From Siphonodentalium dalli (lineage: Eukaryota; Mollusca; Scaphopoda; Gadilida; Siphonodentaliidae), in NCBI GenBank assembly GCA_032622095.1, contig CP136065.1, forward strand, positions 208,980,151 to 209,044,150: a stretch of DNA of 64,000 bases, given 5' to 3'. The notes under the pieces are model-generated. The model saw nothing but the letters and a program-made list of their open reading frames with translations. It searched no databases and was not told where the DNA came from. Each line of letters opens with the position of its first letter. Position 1 is the first letter of the stretch. Shown one piece after another: positions 40,376 through 52,283 of the stretch. Both the position numbers and the translations under genes were made by a program.

Positions 40376-40798
40376 ACTTCCGGTTTATAGTGGCGAATCA
40401 CATTAAGTTTCAACGCGTATCGACAACAGCCCGGACTATTTTTGCATTTTCACGTTTAGAGAAAGCGTTCTTCGCCCTGGATTGTTCTTCTGTCAGGACT
40501 ACATTATAGTAAATTGTTATCATTAAATTGAATATTTTCATTTCTCGCATCTTTTCATAATAAAACAATTGGGACTCTTTCCTTTGTGTGTGTTTTCGGT
40601 TGTGCTCGATATTTGTCGTTTAAGTGGTGAACAATTAAATCAATCGATGGGGTGTAAATATTGCCACTTCCGACTGCAAATATCAAAGTTATCTAACTGT
40701 AGAACAAAACTTGCAGTTTTTGTGGAATTTTATAACATAACGCATGTAATGAAAAGAACACCTACGCGTTTTATTTGAAGACCCGGATTATCTCATTC

Positions 40799-40843
40799 GT
40801 GGCTACAAGGAAATACAGAATTTCGGTATTTCCTTGTAGCCAC
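40799..40843. repeat. Short perfect hairpin
   Basis: GTGGCTACAAGGAAATAC and its complement flank a 9-base loop. Confidence 0.75.
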
Positions 40844-40907
40844 TCATGAAAAAATCCAAAACCCGCCAAAAAAATACGACGCCACCTTTAAATATGCATA
40901 ATACGAA

Positions 40908-41069
40908 TTAACCCTTTCAGTGCCGAGTCCGATTTTTGTATCAACACATATTTCCTTGATCATTTTTCAAATTTATTGATTATAATAATATGATGCATTG
41001 ATGGAAAGAGCTCTAAGAGCTCTTTCCATCAATGTATCACATTATCGGACTTGGCACTGAAAGGGTTAA
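40908..41069. mobile_element. 162-bp TTAA MITE without palindrome module
   Basis: TTAACCCTTTCAGTGCCGAG to TTGGCACTGAAAGGGTTAA. The centre is a perfect hairpin (TGATGGAAAGAGCTC / GAGCTCTTTCCATCA). It shares termini with 56039-56295, which does carry the module. Confidence 0.88.
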
Positions 41070-41839
41070 CGCTCGCAAATTACTATATTATGGCTTCGGG
41101 GGTAACAAATATTTGATTCGAGTCGAGGAACCCACCCATCAAAGCTCATAGTGATGTTTGAAATCAACTTTTTCTACCACCGATAATTTTCAAGTGGCCC
41201 AGTACACAGTCGACTAAAAGACTTTCTATGACCAAATTGCGGACGAAGTGGCTTTTTTTGTGTCAGATATTTGACAAACCGACAAAATTTCGTTGAACAA
41301 AATGTTGATAAATAACAGGTTTTGGGCAATTTTATACTAACGTTGACTGTGTTAGCATTATTTTTGGGTAATTACTCGATTCTGATAACTGAAGCGGCAT
41401 TTCAAATTTTTTTGTTTTGTTGGAATTTTATGATATGGGGACCATCGATTCGGATACGTACCTTTAAACCCACATCATTAGATTATATGTATAGATAATT
41501 CCAGACTCATTTGACTTCTTTAAACCTCACCGCTAGACTCCTCATATCATGGCGAGAGCATATAAGTTAGGTGGAAATCGGCGACATAAAATCATATATC
41601 CTACAGCGTATCTTTAGAAATTTTAGCCTGCACCATTATCTTCCGCGTACATCTAAACTCGTGATATCAAAAGTTAAAAACTGTTATCGGGCCGATTGGT
41701 CGGAATCTGTTGCCAATGATTCAGATCTAAGTTTCTTTTTGTGATATCACTCAGACCCTCTCAATCTATGGAACGTATGAGATCTCGTATCAAGGAATCG
41801 CCATCGTTCAAAAGAACTGCCACATCTTGTACTTATTCT

Positions 41840-42170
41840 GACAAAACGTCGTACGCATGTCCGTGATGTGCTCGGTGCGGCTCGATATAAACAACGAAAT
41901 TCTACACGTAACATCTGACTGTCGAGCTGAATCGTTGTTTCATCTGAGAAATATATTCTGGGAGAGAGTGGTCGATGTGTATATATGGCATCCAGGGCTA
42001 CGAATTCCTGGCCTCAATCTTTGTGGACACATTCGCATCTCTCCTTCTTGATAACTCTAGCATATGCGAACAGTCAAACCATATCCACAATTCCGCGAAC
42101 CTTGTTATTGATGCTGCTGTCTTTCTCTCCCACTCTTGCAACATTGCGAAGGGTGTTTGTAACTACTAGC
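41840..42170 (+). mobile_element. Degraded LINE-like C-terminal remnant
   Basis: INNEILHVTSDCRAESLFHL has the H-x4-C half of a LINE zinc knuckle with typical context, but frame shifts split it. The continuation (VDTFASLLLDNSSIC) is in another frame. Tentative. Confidence 0.4.
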
Positions 42171-42244
42171 TGTGGGTTGGGTCCAAAACAAAAAAAATTG
42201 ACCTAGAACAAATTAAATAAATTGCACAGACGGACCACAACTCT

Positions 42245-43625
42245 TTAAAGTGACGTGAAGCACTCCATGCAGCATGGTGAAGCAGGGTGAAGCAGGGTGA
42301 AGCAGTGTGATCAAATAGAAATTGAGAATAATATTGATCAAAGTAGTTATTTTTTACAAATATTAATCCAAATTGACAATACACACCGTCATTCTTATAT
42401 ATTAATTAAATGCAATGTCTCTCAATGGCGAAATCATTTGTGTTAATTTATCGCCGATAGTTGCGTCCCGAATCCAGATGAAAATATTTACAATTGGGCC
42501 ATAGTTCAGATGACGTGTTCTTTTTATATGGAGTGGTATGGTCGGTTTCTTTGAAATTTGCGGTGATGTTAGTATAATGCTACATTCGCCAGGGTAATTT
42601 ATAAACTAGCACATTCGATGTTCGATATAAACGACGACAGATTCCCCTGGTTGCATACAGTTTATACTATATTAAAAGACAACGAACAAATACTTTTTGG
42701 CACATGGAACAGATACCGGAAAGCAACCAACTTATCTCATACCTGAAATGTAGTCTAATATCACAGTTTAGAAACTCATGGGAAACGGACTGAACTAACT
42801 CGAGCCGTGGCCGCATACACAACTGGCAAAAATAGAATTTTCAAGAACGATTTATCATTCGAAAATTACCTTGTAACACTCAACACAGCAGATCGGTTCA
42901 TCTTATGTAAATTTAGAACAAGCAATCATCGACTCCCGATTGAAATAGGTCGTTGGAGAAACTCCGAACAATCCGATCGTGTATGCCAACTATGCATCTC
43001 CGGTAAAATTGGAGACGAGTTCCATTACCTTGGCGAGTGCGAAAGCTTATCTAAAGCCAGGCGCCGTTTATTAATAAAGTTTTCGGACAAACAAAGGCCC
43101 CAATACAATCACTATGAGCGAACTACTTAATCAGAAAAATCCAACAAGCCTACGACGATTATGTGATTTTGTTAAAATTGTTAACCGCGAACTACCGAAT
43201 ATTGAATGGTGCGATTATAATACTCCATACGATATTATAAAGATAACTTGACGCGCCACCTTGTATATAATGCATATATATTATTGATAAATTTATATAT
43301 AACTGTGTGTGTATTTGTGCATAAATTTATATGTTCACTTCTAAGCCTATTATTACTATAAATGAATAGTGTTAGATATAGCAATGATAGTGCTATTATA
43401 TTTATTTATTTATACTGTGTTTATTTATATTTATTTACAATAATGTGTATAATATGTTTATATATGTACCATGATATATGTAAATAATGTACAAATGTTA
43501 TCTCGATACCTATGTATTATAAAAATAGATCATGCGAATAAAGAATTGAATTGGCATATCGCCCAAGTACAAACTTATCAATTTCATGCACCCGAACAAG
43601 TCCATAAGATGTCTTTAATTGCAAT
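42245..43625 (+). mobile_element. ~360-bp dispersed element copy 3, split by a LINE
   Basis: Left part 42245-42594 ends at TGCTACATTCGCCAGGG. The element resumes at 43553 with GCATATCGCCCAAGTAC. The break falls where intact copies read CAGTTGGCATAG. Confidence 0.78.
42595..43552 (+). mobile_element. LINE family A 3' end, best preserved copy
   Basis: The frame over 42807-43130 carries KFRTSNHRLPIEIGRWRNSE then VCQLCISGKIGDEFHYLGEC (intact C-x2-C-x9-H-x4-C). A stop then separates it from a downstream piece in another frame. The 3' tail is GCGAATAAAGAATTGAATTG. 5' truncated; no endonuclease or reverse transcriptase core is present. Confidence 0.78.
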
Positions 43626-43678
43626 AAAGCAGTAAACAAATAATAAATAACATCCCGTTGATAGTAAGGATACACATC

Positions 43679-44146
43679 ATTACCCTTCCATGACTGGAGC
43701 TTCCTGATTTTTTGCGGAAACCATTTGTTGCCTCGCATATACAAGAGAATTCATTGGCCTAACAAATTTTATATTATTTTTCATAATTGTAAAAAAATGT
43801 AAGAAAAAATGAAATAAAATATAAAAAATTGTTAAAGAATGTAAGAAAATATGATAAAAAGGTTATAAAGAATGTAAGAAAAGAAGAAAATAAAAAAAAT
43901 TTATATTGTCAAAGAACGATAGATAAAATGATAAAATTGTTAAGAATATAAGAACAAATGATAAACATTCTTATAGAATGTACGAACAAATTATGAAAAA
44001 ATAATAAGAATTGTTAAAGAATGTAAGCAAATAGTATAAAAAGTTATAAAAATTGTTAAAGAATGTAACACAAATAGATAACAAAAATGCATTGGCACAG
44101 GGTCATTAATTTTGCACCAGCGCAGATCCCGTCATGAAAGGGTTAA
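43679..44146. mobile_element. TTAA-type MITE with an expanded AT-rich spacer
   Basis: ATTACCCTTCCATGACTGGA to CCGTCATGAAAGGGTTAA. Between a half palindrome at 43730 and GCATTGGCACAGGG at 44090 lie repeated TTGTTAAAGAATGTAAGAAA units, an expansion of the spacer seen once at 22380-22430. Confidence 0.72.
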
Positions 44147-44326
44147 TGCATATTGGATGTGGTGCCAGTAGGTGACAACACAATAATGCTCAGCAGCCAG
44201 CGGTGGTAAGATAAGAAGTTGATGCGTCAATTTCATTCGCACAACTGTTTTATACACGGAGTACACAAAACCATGGAAGGAGCAAGCTTATTAATTGAAT
44301 GATATGTACCCGTGGATACATGTATC

Positions 44327-45081
44327 CAGGGACGTGCATATGGGATCTCCGTTCGGGGGGTGTCCACATTGATAATTCCGACTGCACCCCCCCCCCCTTG
44401 AATAAAACTAGAGACAAGGTTTTGCACAATTCCATTTGCAACCAAAACACCCCTTGAATCAGACCAAAGGTTTTGCATTATGTCATTCCCTCCTTGCACC
44501 TAAGTGTTCACAGGCCTTAATAGCCTATATATAAACCTCAAGCTTTCCTAGTGTTGGAAATTTCAAACCTCATACTCTCCCTTAGTTTGGAAATTTTCAA
44601 TCAAAAATTTTAACCAAATGTAGTAAAATATTGTTTTCTTAAACTCATTAGTAGTTTTTTATTAGCCACGGGGAGAAACCAGGACACACCGGGCCGACCA
44701 TGGTTCGGTCCGGTGTGGGAAATTTTTTCCAGTGACAATTTTGACCATATTATTTTCTTAAATTAACTAGAAGTTTTTGACTGGCCACGGGACACAAGCT
44801 TTCCAAGTGTTGGAAATTTCCAACCTGACACCTCCTAAGGTTGGAAAATTTCAGTCCAAATTTTTACCAAAAGAAGGAAAATATGCAAATATTGGTCCAA
44901 AACAATAAATTCCGCCCAATAAATTGTTATAAAATCAAACTACAAGAACATTTTCAACATATTGTTGGTGTGAAATTTCCAACGAATGTTGTGTCAGGTA
45001 TGGAAATTTCCAACTGTAGAAAATTTTGACCAAAGTTGGGGTGAGACACCCCCTCCCAACCCTCCTGTCGCCACGTCTCTG
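44327..45081 (-). mobile_element. hAT-like non-autonomous element with 8-bp target duplication
   Basis: CAGGGACG at the left and CGTCTCTG at the right, with CATGTATC on both sides (44319-44326, 45082-45089). CAGGG termini and 8-bp duplications define hAT. The interior has repeated GGAAATTTCCAACC blocks and a single copy of the motif that is amplified at 49290-51240. No transposase frame. Labelled - because the larger copy at 47879 runs the other way. Confidence 0.85.
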
Positions 45082-45224
45082 CATGTATCCATGTAGAAAT
45101 TTGGCAAATACATAACATTAGCTAATCTATTTAGGGATTTCTATGTGATCGCCTCCGTCTGAACAGAATATACAGCGTCTGGACAAACTATTGTTCGATC
45201 GGTCCGGAAACATGCCTATTTGAG

Positions 45225-45425
45225 CGTATATGAGCGAGGTCAAGGTCAAGGACACGGTCGCACATGAAATTGGGCCAGCCCATAGTGTTACCGGGATCAA
45301 AGTAGGCCTATATATACCAAATTTGAGTCAGATCGGTCGAGCAGTTTTCGAGTCTATAACACACATACATACATACATACACGCATACACACACACATAC
45401 ATACACACAGACAGAAGTTCCAAAA
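45225..45425 (+). mobile_element. Probable RTE-like LINE 3' tail with (ACAT)n
   Basis: AAATTTGAGTCAGATCGGTC, GAGCAGTTTTCGAGTCTATA then ACACACATACATACATACAT. This order (CAAATTTG..GATCGGTC..GTTTTCGAG..ACA repeat) is familiar from RTE-type 3' ends. No coding part. Confidence 0.45.
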
Positions 45426-45429
45426 TATA

Positions 45430-46380
45430 TAATAGACATATAGTAGTCGGCTTTGGAACCGCAAGTTGATAGGGTTTTTTAATTTCAGTTTTTCGTTAGC
45501 TATAAGCATTACTCCACATATTTTGGCAGAAATTTGCTAGAACATATTGTCCATACTTGAGTTTTGACAATTGTTGTCTTGTTGCATATATTTTCACCAC
45601 ATTAGTAACCAGATTCATTTTTTCTGACCTTACTGAACTGTTAGTAAACGTTTGACTTTATTATGTTGGCAAACCATGACCTATCAGGACTGCCTGTACT
45701 TTATAAATCGCCCAGTCATGTTGCCGTCCGAGTATAATTATGGGTCCTCATTCGAAGAATTAGTCTAATTTAGATATATCATGGCATGATGAATTAGCTA
45801 TTTTCATTATCGAAAATGTTAAGCGCAGTGCGGTTTCATTTTTCAAACATTGACATCAACAGTCGGATAACACCCTATACTGACCTATATATCTACTGAC
45901 CTATTTTTTACACATTTGACTTATATTGGTAGTTTTGTATCGTCTCTCGGTGATTAGTATAGAAAACACGAATCATTAAAATATTCAGCTAGTTAATATT
46001 CGTGTTTTGTCCATAATTAAGTTGATCGGCATGACTGCGAAATGGAAATTTGCCTACTTTGGATTTCTCTGATGCTCATTTCACTCCCGTGCCTGCCATT
46101 TGACGCACTATAATCGTCAAAGTATATACATTTTACACATTTATAAACATACACACGTACTTCAACCTTTAAAAACTCAGCCAAATTCCGAGTGTTTGCG
46201 CCACATTTATCAACTGGAAGATGGGAACTATTACTTCGCTGTGTGGTACATATGAGCGCCATACATCTGCGAATAGTTTTCAAAGACTTTGGTTTTACTG
46301 AAATCGGCTTGACTGAGAAACTCCCACATGATGTGATGTGACCGAAGTCGCTTATATAGAGTAGATGAATATCTAGAATA
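45430..46380. other. Intergenic, nothing recognised
   Basis: AT-rich sequence. The 88-codon minus frame at 46017-46283 has no recognisable domain. Confidence 0.4.
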
Positions 46381-46385
46381 TCGGT

Positions 46386-46648
46386 TTAATCCTTTCATGA
46401 CGGGAGCTCCGCTGGTACAACATTAAATACCATGTGCCAGTGCATTATCTTATATATGCGAGTCTCCCATAGGGAACCTCGCACATATAAGAAAATGCAC
46501 ATGCTTCCAAGATAAAAGTAAATATTGTTATGCCCAAGCATTCTCTTATATATGCCATGCGCCCTATGGGCGACTCGCATATATAAGAGAATGCATTGAC
46601 ACAGGGTTTTCGCAAAATTTCAGGAGGCTCCAGCCATGGAAGGGTTAA
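46386..46648. mobile_element. TTAA MITE with two palindrome modules, subfamily B
   Basis: TTAATCCTTTCATGACGGGA to CCATGGAAGGGTTAA. Modules at 46437-46500 (GAGTCTCCCATAGGGAACCTC) and 46530-46600 (GCGCCCTATGGGCGAC) differ in core sequence from the 22267 modules, but their arms still pair. Confidence 0.82.
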
Positions 46649-46704
46649 TATGAATCCGGAGCGACACTTTGCAAAAATAATGTGAATCCCTAAAACTGAA
46701 TTGT

Positions 46705-47090
46705 TAAAGTGATGTGAAACACTTCGGTTGGGTCAGCAAATAGAAATGGAGAATAATCTTGCTCAAAGTAGTTATTTTTTACGAATATTAATCCAAATTG
46801 ACAACACACACCTCCATTCTGATATATTAATTAAATGCAATGATGCTGGATGGCGAAACCGTTTGCGTTAGTTTATCACCGATTGTTGCGTCCCGAATTG
46901 AGATGTAAATATTTACATTTGAGCGTTGTTCATGCGCTGTTTTATATGGAGTAGTATGGTCGATTTCTTTGAAATGGTCGGTGATGTTAGTAGAATGCTA
47001 TATTCCCCAGGTTGGCATAGAGCCCGAGAACTAACTTATAAGTTTATCACACTCGAACAAGTCCATAATATGTCTTTAATGGGGTCAGAT
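46705..47090 (+). mobile_element. ~360-bp dispersed element, copy 4
   Basis: AAAGTGATGTGAAACACTTC through ATGGAGAATAATCTTGCTCA to AACAAGTCCATAATATGTCT. Confidence 0.82.
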
Positions 47091-47099
47091 ACAGAAAGA

Positions 47100-47870
47100 A
47101 CAGCTTAGGATTATGATCAATGCTCAATCGACAGTAATCCAAGAAGGCTTGGTTACAGGTTTGTTGATGGTCTCGTCTTCTGAATGTTTGAACTTTGAGA
47201 CAAGCTGGAGAAGAATTCTGCTAAGTGCCACGTGTACGTGGTATCGACAAACCGAGGGTATCGCCAAACCAGAGAACATGGGAAAGTCATTTCCACGTAT
47301 ATGATATGGGGAATATGTTTGTTTCTCATCGTAAAACAGACAACGAACAACGCATGTGTATGCCCACATGAAGCAGGAGTATTTATCCACCCGCTGTCAA
47401 TCAGTTTTCCCAGATCAAACCATTTAATATTTTATTTTCAATAGTGTTTTTGCTTTTGATCACTAAAATTTTCCAGAACATCCACCCACTAGTATAGTTC
47501 CTGTACTTCCAAACTGCCAAGCAAATGCCGGTATATAGTTGAATCTGTCAATGAAGCGTAGGATTGAACGGAATTAAAAAAATCAGTGTCGCTCTCAATA
47601 TCCGCGCGATATGAAGGGACCACTGTCGGCCCAGATAGATGTCAACATCGCAAACGAAGATGTCACCAAATATGCGCATCACTTAAGGAGTTCTGATGAG
47701 TTTTCGAGTGTTTTTATGTGTATCTGAGACTGATCAATTGGACTGCGAATGTCATCTGAAATATGAATCCATAACATATTCGAAATATTGTGTACGTATC
47801 TATTATGAATGTATTTCAATTGAAATTAATTGAACATCCATCTCAGCATTCAGATTTGCGATCTCAAAAA
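47100..47870. other. Intergenic, nothing recognised
   Basis: Short frames only. CCAAACCAGAGAACATGGG and nearby sequence show no domain I can name. Confidence 0.4.
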
Positions 47871-48346
47871 GGTGAATGCAGGGACGTGGCGACAGGTGGG
47901 GTTGGGGTGTGTCTCACCCCAACTTTGGTCAAAATTTTCAACATTTTGAAATTTCATACCTGACACATTAGTTGGAAATTTCACATCAACAATAGGTTAA
48001 AAATGTTGTTGTAGTTTGATTTTCAAATAATTAATTGTTGTTTTTGGACCAATATTTACATATTTTCCTACTTTTGGTCAAAATTTTTAACTGAAATGGC
48101 CATCAGCTGGAAATTTTCCAACCGTGGGGGTCAAAATTTGAGAAAACAATATTGTCCTACATTTGGTCAACATTGCCATTGGAATTGTCATCGTTGGAAA
48201 TTTTCAAACCTAAGTGGGGGTGTCAAGTTTGAAATTTCCAACTCCAGGAAGGCTTGAGGCTAGTCTAGATGGTAGGATTTTGCGATTTTCCATGGTCCGC
48301 CCGGTGTGTCATGGTCTCTATCCCGTGGCCAATAAAAAAACTGATA

Positions 48347-49104
48347 AGTAATGGTTAGAGCACAAGAATTGTTCTTTACCAGAATCAATCGAGTCGGAGA
48401 CGAGATTTATTCTGGCAGAGAACAAGTCGCGTGCTCTGACCGACTTAGAGCAGAATTGATCACACATAATGCAATAAACTGGAAATGTGCCGCGCGCTGG
48501 CCGCGATTGGACACAATAGCCGGTTAGTCACGCCCAAAAACGTGATTAACATGAACTGAATAGATATGTCCGAAACAACACGGACTGTTCCCACTTTGAA
48601 GCGCCCGTGCGATTTGTTTGTTATGAGTTGCGGGTGCCTAACAATTGGATAATCATTGAATCATCGCCAGCCTTGGGAATTGGTGTACGTTACCAAAAAT
48701 CATGGAACGATTGCAACAATGGGATTGTGCTCTAATTAGTTTTAATGCTGGCGAGGGAATAGTTCAGTGATTATCCCATTGTTAGGCACCCGCTACTCAT
48801 AACAGACAAATCGCAAGGGCGCTTCAAAGTGGGACCAGTGCGTGTTGTTTCGGATATATCTATTCGCATTAATCGGCAATCAGTTGATGTTAATCACGTT
48901 GTTGGGCGTGGCTAACCGGCTACTGTGTCCAATCGCGGCCAGCGCACAGATTGGGCGTCGTGGTCAAAGCAGTTGATTGCATTATATGGGATCAATTGTG
49001 CTCTAAGTCGGTCAGAGCACGCGAATAGTTCCTTACCAGAATAATTCTCGTCTTCAACTCGATTGATTCTGGTAAAGAACACTTATTGTGCTCTAACGAT
49101 TACT
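48347..49104. mobile_element. 758-bp foldback element, arms ~345 bp
   Basis: AGTAATGGTTAGAGCACAAG at the left and TTGTGCTCTAACGATTACT at the right. The arms stay complementary to near the centre (CTGGCCGCGATTGGACACA, CACTTTGAAGCGCCC, GGGTGCCTAACAAT), with scattered differences and small gaps. It is inserted in the hAT-like element, since sequence on both sides continues that element. Noncoding. Confidence 0.85.
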
Positions 49105-49289
49105 AAGAAAACAATATTTTACTAAATTTAGTCAAAATTGCAGACTGAAATGTTTATCAGTTGGAGAATTTCCAACCTAAGAGAGAGTATGAAATTTCCA
49201 ACTCTAGAAAAGCTTGAGGCCAGTTTAGATGCTAGAATTTTGCGATTTTCTTGTTCAGTTTTCAAAATGTTCTCACACCAGTCTGAACA

Positions 49290-51240
49290 ACCATGGTCGG
49301 CCCGTTGTGTCCTGGTCTCCTGCCCGTAACCATGATCGGCCCGTTGTGTCTTGGTCTCCTGCCCGTAACCATGATCGGCCCGTTGTGTCCTGATATCATG
49401 CGGTAACCATGACCGGCCCGTTGTGTCCTGTCCGTAACCATGATCGGTCCGTTGTGTCCTGGTCTCCTGCCCGTAACCATGATCGGTCCGTTGTGTCCTG
49501 GTCTCTTGTCCGTAACCATGATCGGCCCGTTGTGTCCTGGTCTCCTGCCCGTAGCCATGATCGGCCCGTTGTGTCCTGGTCTCCTGCCCGTAACCATGAT
49601 CGACCCGTTGTGTCCTGGTCTCCTGCCCGTAACCATGATCGGCCCGTTGTGTCCTGGTCTCCTGCCCGTAACCATGATCGGCCCGTTGTGTCCTGGTCTC
49701 TTGCCAGTAACCATGATCGGCCCGTTGTGTCCTGGTCTCCTGCCCGTAGCCATGATCGGCCCGTTGTGTTCTGGTCTCTTGTCCGTAACCATGATCGGCC
49801 CGTTGTGTCCTGGTCTCCTGCCCGTAGCCACGATCGGCCCGTTGTGTCCTGGTCTCTTGCCCGTAACCATGATCGACCCGTTGTGTCCTGGTCTCCTGCC
49901 CGTAACCATGATCGGCCCCGTGTGTCCTGGTCTCCTGCCCGTAACCATGATCGGCCTGCTGTGTCCTGGTATCCTGCCCGTAACCGTGATCGGCCCGTTG
50001 TGTCCTGGTCTCCTGCCCGTAACCATGATCGGCCCATTGTGTCCTGGTCTCCTGCCCGTAACCATGATCGGACCGTTGTGTCCTGGAACCATGATCGGCC
50101 CGTTGTGTCCTGGTCTCCTGCCCGTAACAATGAGCGGCCCGTTGTGTCCTGGAACCATGATCGGCCCGTTGTGTCCTGGTCTCCTGCCCGTAACCATGAT
50201 CGGCCCGTTGTGTCCTGGTCTCCTACCCGTAACCATGATCGGCCCGTTGTGTTCTGGTCTCCTGCCCGTAACAATGAGCGGCCCGTTGTGTCCTGGAACC
50301 ATGATCGGCCCGTTGTGTCCTGGTCTCCTGCCCGTAACAATGAGCGGCCCGTTGTGTCATGGAACCATGATTGGCCCGTTGTGTCCTGTTCTCCTGCCCG
50401 TAACCATGATCGGCCCGTTGTGTCCTGGTCTCCTGCCCGTAGCCATGATCGGCCCGTTGTGTTCTGGTCTCTTGCCCGTAACCATGATCGGCCCGTTGTG
50501 TCCTGGTCTCCTGCCCGTAGCCATGATCGGCCCGTTGTATCCTGGTCTTTTGTCCGTAACCATGGTCGATCCGTTGTGTCCTGGTCTCCTGTCCGTAACC
50601 ATGATCGGCCCGTTGTGTCCTGGTCTCCTGTCCGTAACCATGATCGGCCCGGTGTGTCCTGGTCTCCTGCCCGTAACCATGATCGGCCCGCTGTGTCCTG
50701 GTCTCCTGCCCGTAACCATGATCGGCCCGTTGTGTCCTGGTCTCCTGCCCGTAACCATGATCGGCCCATTGTGTCCTGGTCTCCTGCCCGTAACCATGAT
50801 CGGACCGTTGTGTCCTGGAACCATGATCGGCCCGTTGTGTCCTGGTCTCCTGCCCGTAACAATGAGCGGCCCGTTGTGTCCTGGAACCATGATCGGCCCG
50901 TTGTGTCCTGGTCTCCTGCCCGTAACCATGATCGGCCCGTTGTGCCCTGGTCTCTTGCCCGTAACCATGATCGGCCCGTTGTGTCCTGGTCTCCTGCCCG
51001 TAACCATGATCGGCCCGTTGTGTCCTGGTCTCCTGCCCGTAACCATGATCGGCCCGTTGTGTCCTGGTCTCCTGCCCGTAATCATGATCGGCCCGCTGTG
51101 TCCTGGTCTCTTGCCCGTAATCATGGTCGGCCCGTTGTGTACTGGTCTCCTGTCCGTAACCATGGTCGGCCCGTTGTGTCCTGGTCTCCTGCCCGTAACA
51201 TTGATCGGCCCGTTGTGTCCTGGTCTCCTGCCCGTAGCCT
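49290..51240. repeat. 39-bp minisatellite, about 50 units
   Basis: The unit is CCATGATCGGCCCGTTGTGT plus CCTGGTCTCCTGCCCGTAA. Six units are 27 bp (missing TCTCCTGCCCGT). A block of about 700 bp is itself duplicated: landmarks at 49745 and 49921 recur at 50438 and 50653, offsets 693 and 732. Because 39 and 27 are multiples of 3, long frames stay open on both strands (up to 646 codons). They have no start context, no diversity and no domain. The single ancestral motif is visible in the hAT copy at about 44684-44720. Confidence 0.92.
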
Positions 51241-52283
51241 CGTGATTTTGTCTGCAGTTATACCACTAGATGTTAGGATTTATGCAATTTTCAGGTTCAT
51301 ATATCTGAATGTTCTCATACCAGTGTATATAGAACCATGGTTTATGTGAATGTATAGGCTATTAGACCTGATCACTGAGGTGCAAGGGGGTACGAATGGA
51401 ATTATGCAAAACTTGTATTTGGTCTGAACCAAGGGGGATGCAGTTAGAATTCTCCAAGGTGGACACCCCCAACGGAGACCCTCTAGCCGTGTCCCTGTAC
51501 GCTTGTCTCACTCGGTACCGTCACTACGCAGCTCTAAATAATCGATGATATTGCCAACGGCAAATGCGTTTCTTGGTGATATATTCCACTGAGATACGTA
51601 CATCTTTCATTGAAACGTATGTGATGTCTAGTCTAATATGGTATAAACGTACGTGACATAAAACTCTTTAATTTACCACACGTGCGCTTCTCAAATAATA
51701 ATATAACGAACATTCTGAACTGCTATTGACGAAGATGTGATTATAGAGTTGCGTCTCTTCTCTTGCTTTCATTCGTAGCAGTTCTTAGGGGGCAGACGCA
51801 CGTTTTGCATAAATCCGGCCCAAGAATTTCTCTGGCTCTATCAGGCGAAAAATCGTGAATTTCATATACCATCTTCTTCACAAAATCTAAGAACAGTAAA
51901 TCTTCTTCAGTATTAAATTAATTTGAAGCTTGTTTCACAAATCGTTGATTCGCAAGGGGGGGGGGGGTAGTAAAAATATTTCGGGAATGTATTTAGGGGT
52001 GGTGGGTGGCCCGAGGGGCAAAAAAAAAACGCGTTTTTTACACCCTCATGCATATTTTTTACTAAAGACCTTTTGTGCCCTTATATGACATTGGAAACAA
52101 TTTAAAACATATTATAAGAAGTTATAACTGCAAAAACACCATATTTATGTTACTGGGACCTCATATGGGCCTTAGTAGAGATGACATTGAGCTATATGGC
52201 ATGTTGCATATGCGGCGGTGGGGTGAACAAATTCCTTCCCGACACCCTTCGGAAAGTAGATTCGAGAAATGAAAACTGAAATA

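Larger units (their letters stand above)
47879..51500 (+). mobile_element. Large hAT-like element copy carrying a foldback and a minisatellite
   Basis: Left end CAGGGACGTGGCGACAGG at 47879; right end GCCGTGTCCCTG at about 51496. Outside the two inserts it follows the reverse complement of 44327-45081. The 8-mers outside the ends (GGTGAATG, TACGCTTG) do not match, so it may be a recombinant of two copies. No transposase frame. Confidence 0.7.

Noticed and set aside
42807-43130. 107-codon frame as a host gene
   Set aside because: Same LINE family, inserted into another repeat, 5' truncated.
49262-51349. Very long open frames on both strands (346, 488, 601, 646 codons)
   Set aside because: All come from a 39-bp repeat, a multiple of 3 with few stop-prone triplets. 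Frames overlap on both strands and encode only a 13-residue repeat, so I treat it as a minisatellite.
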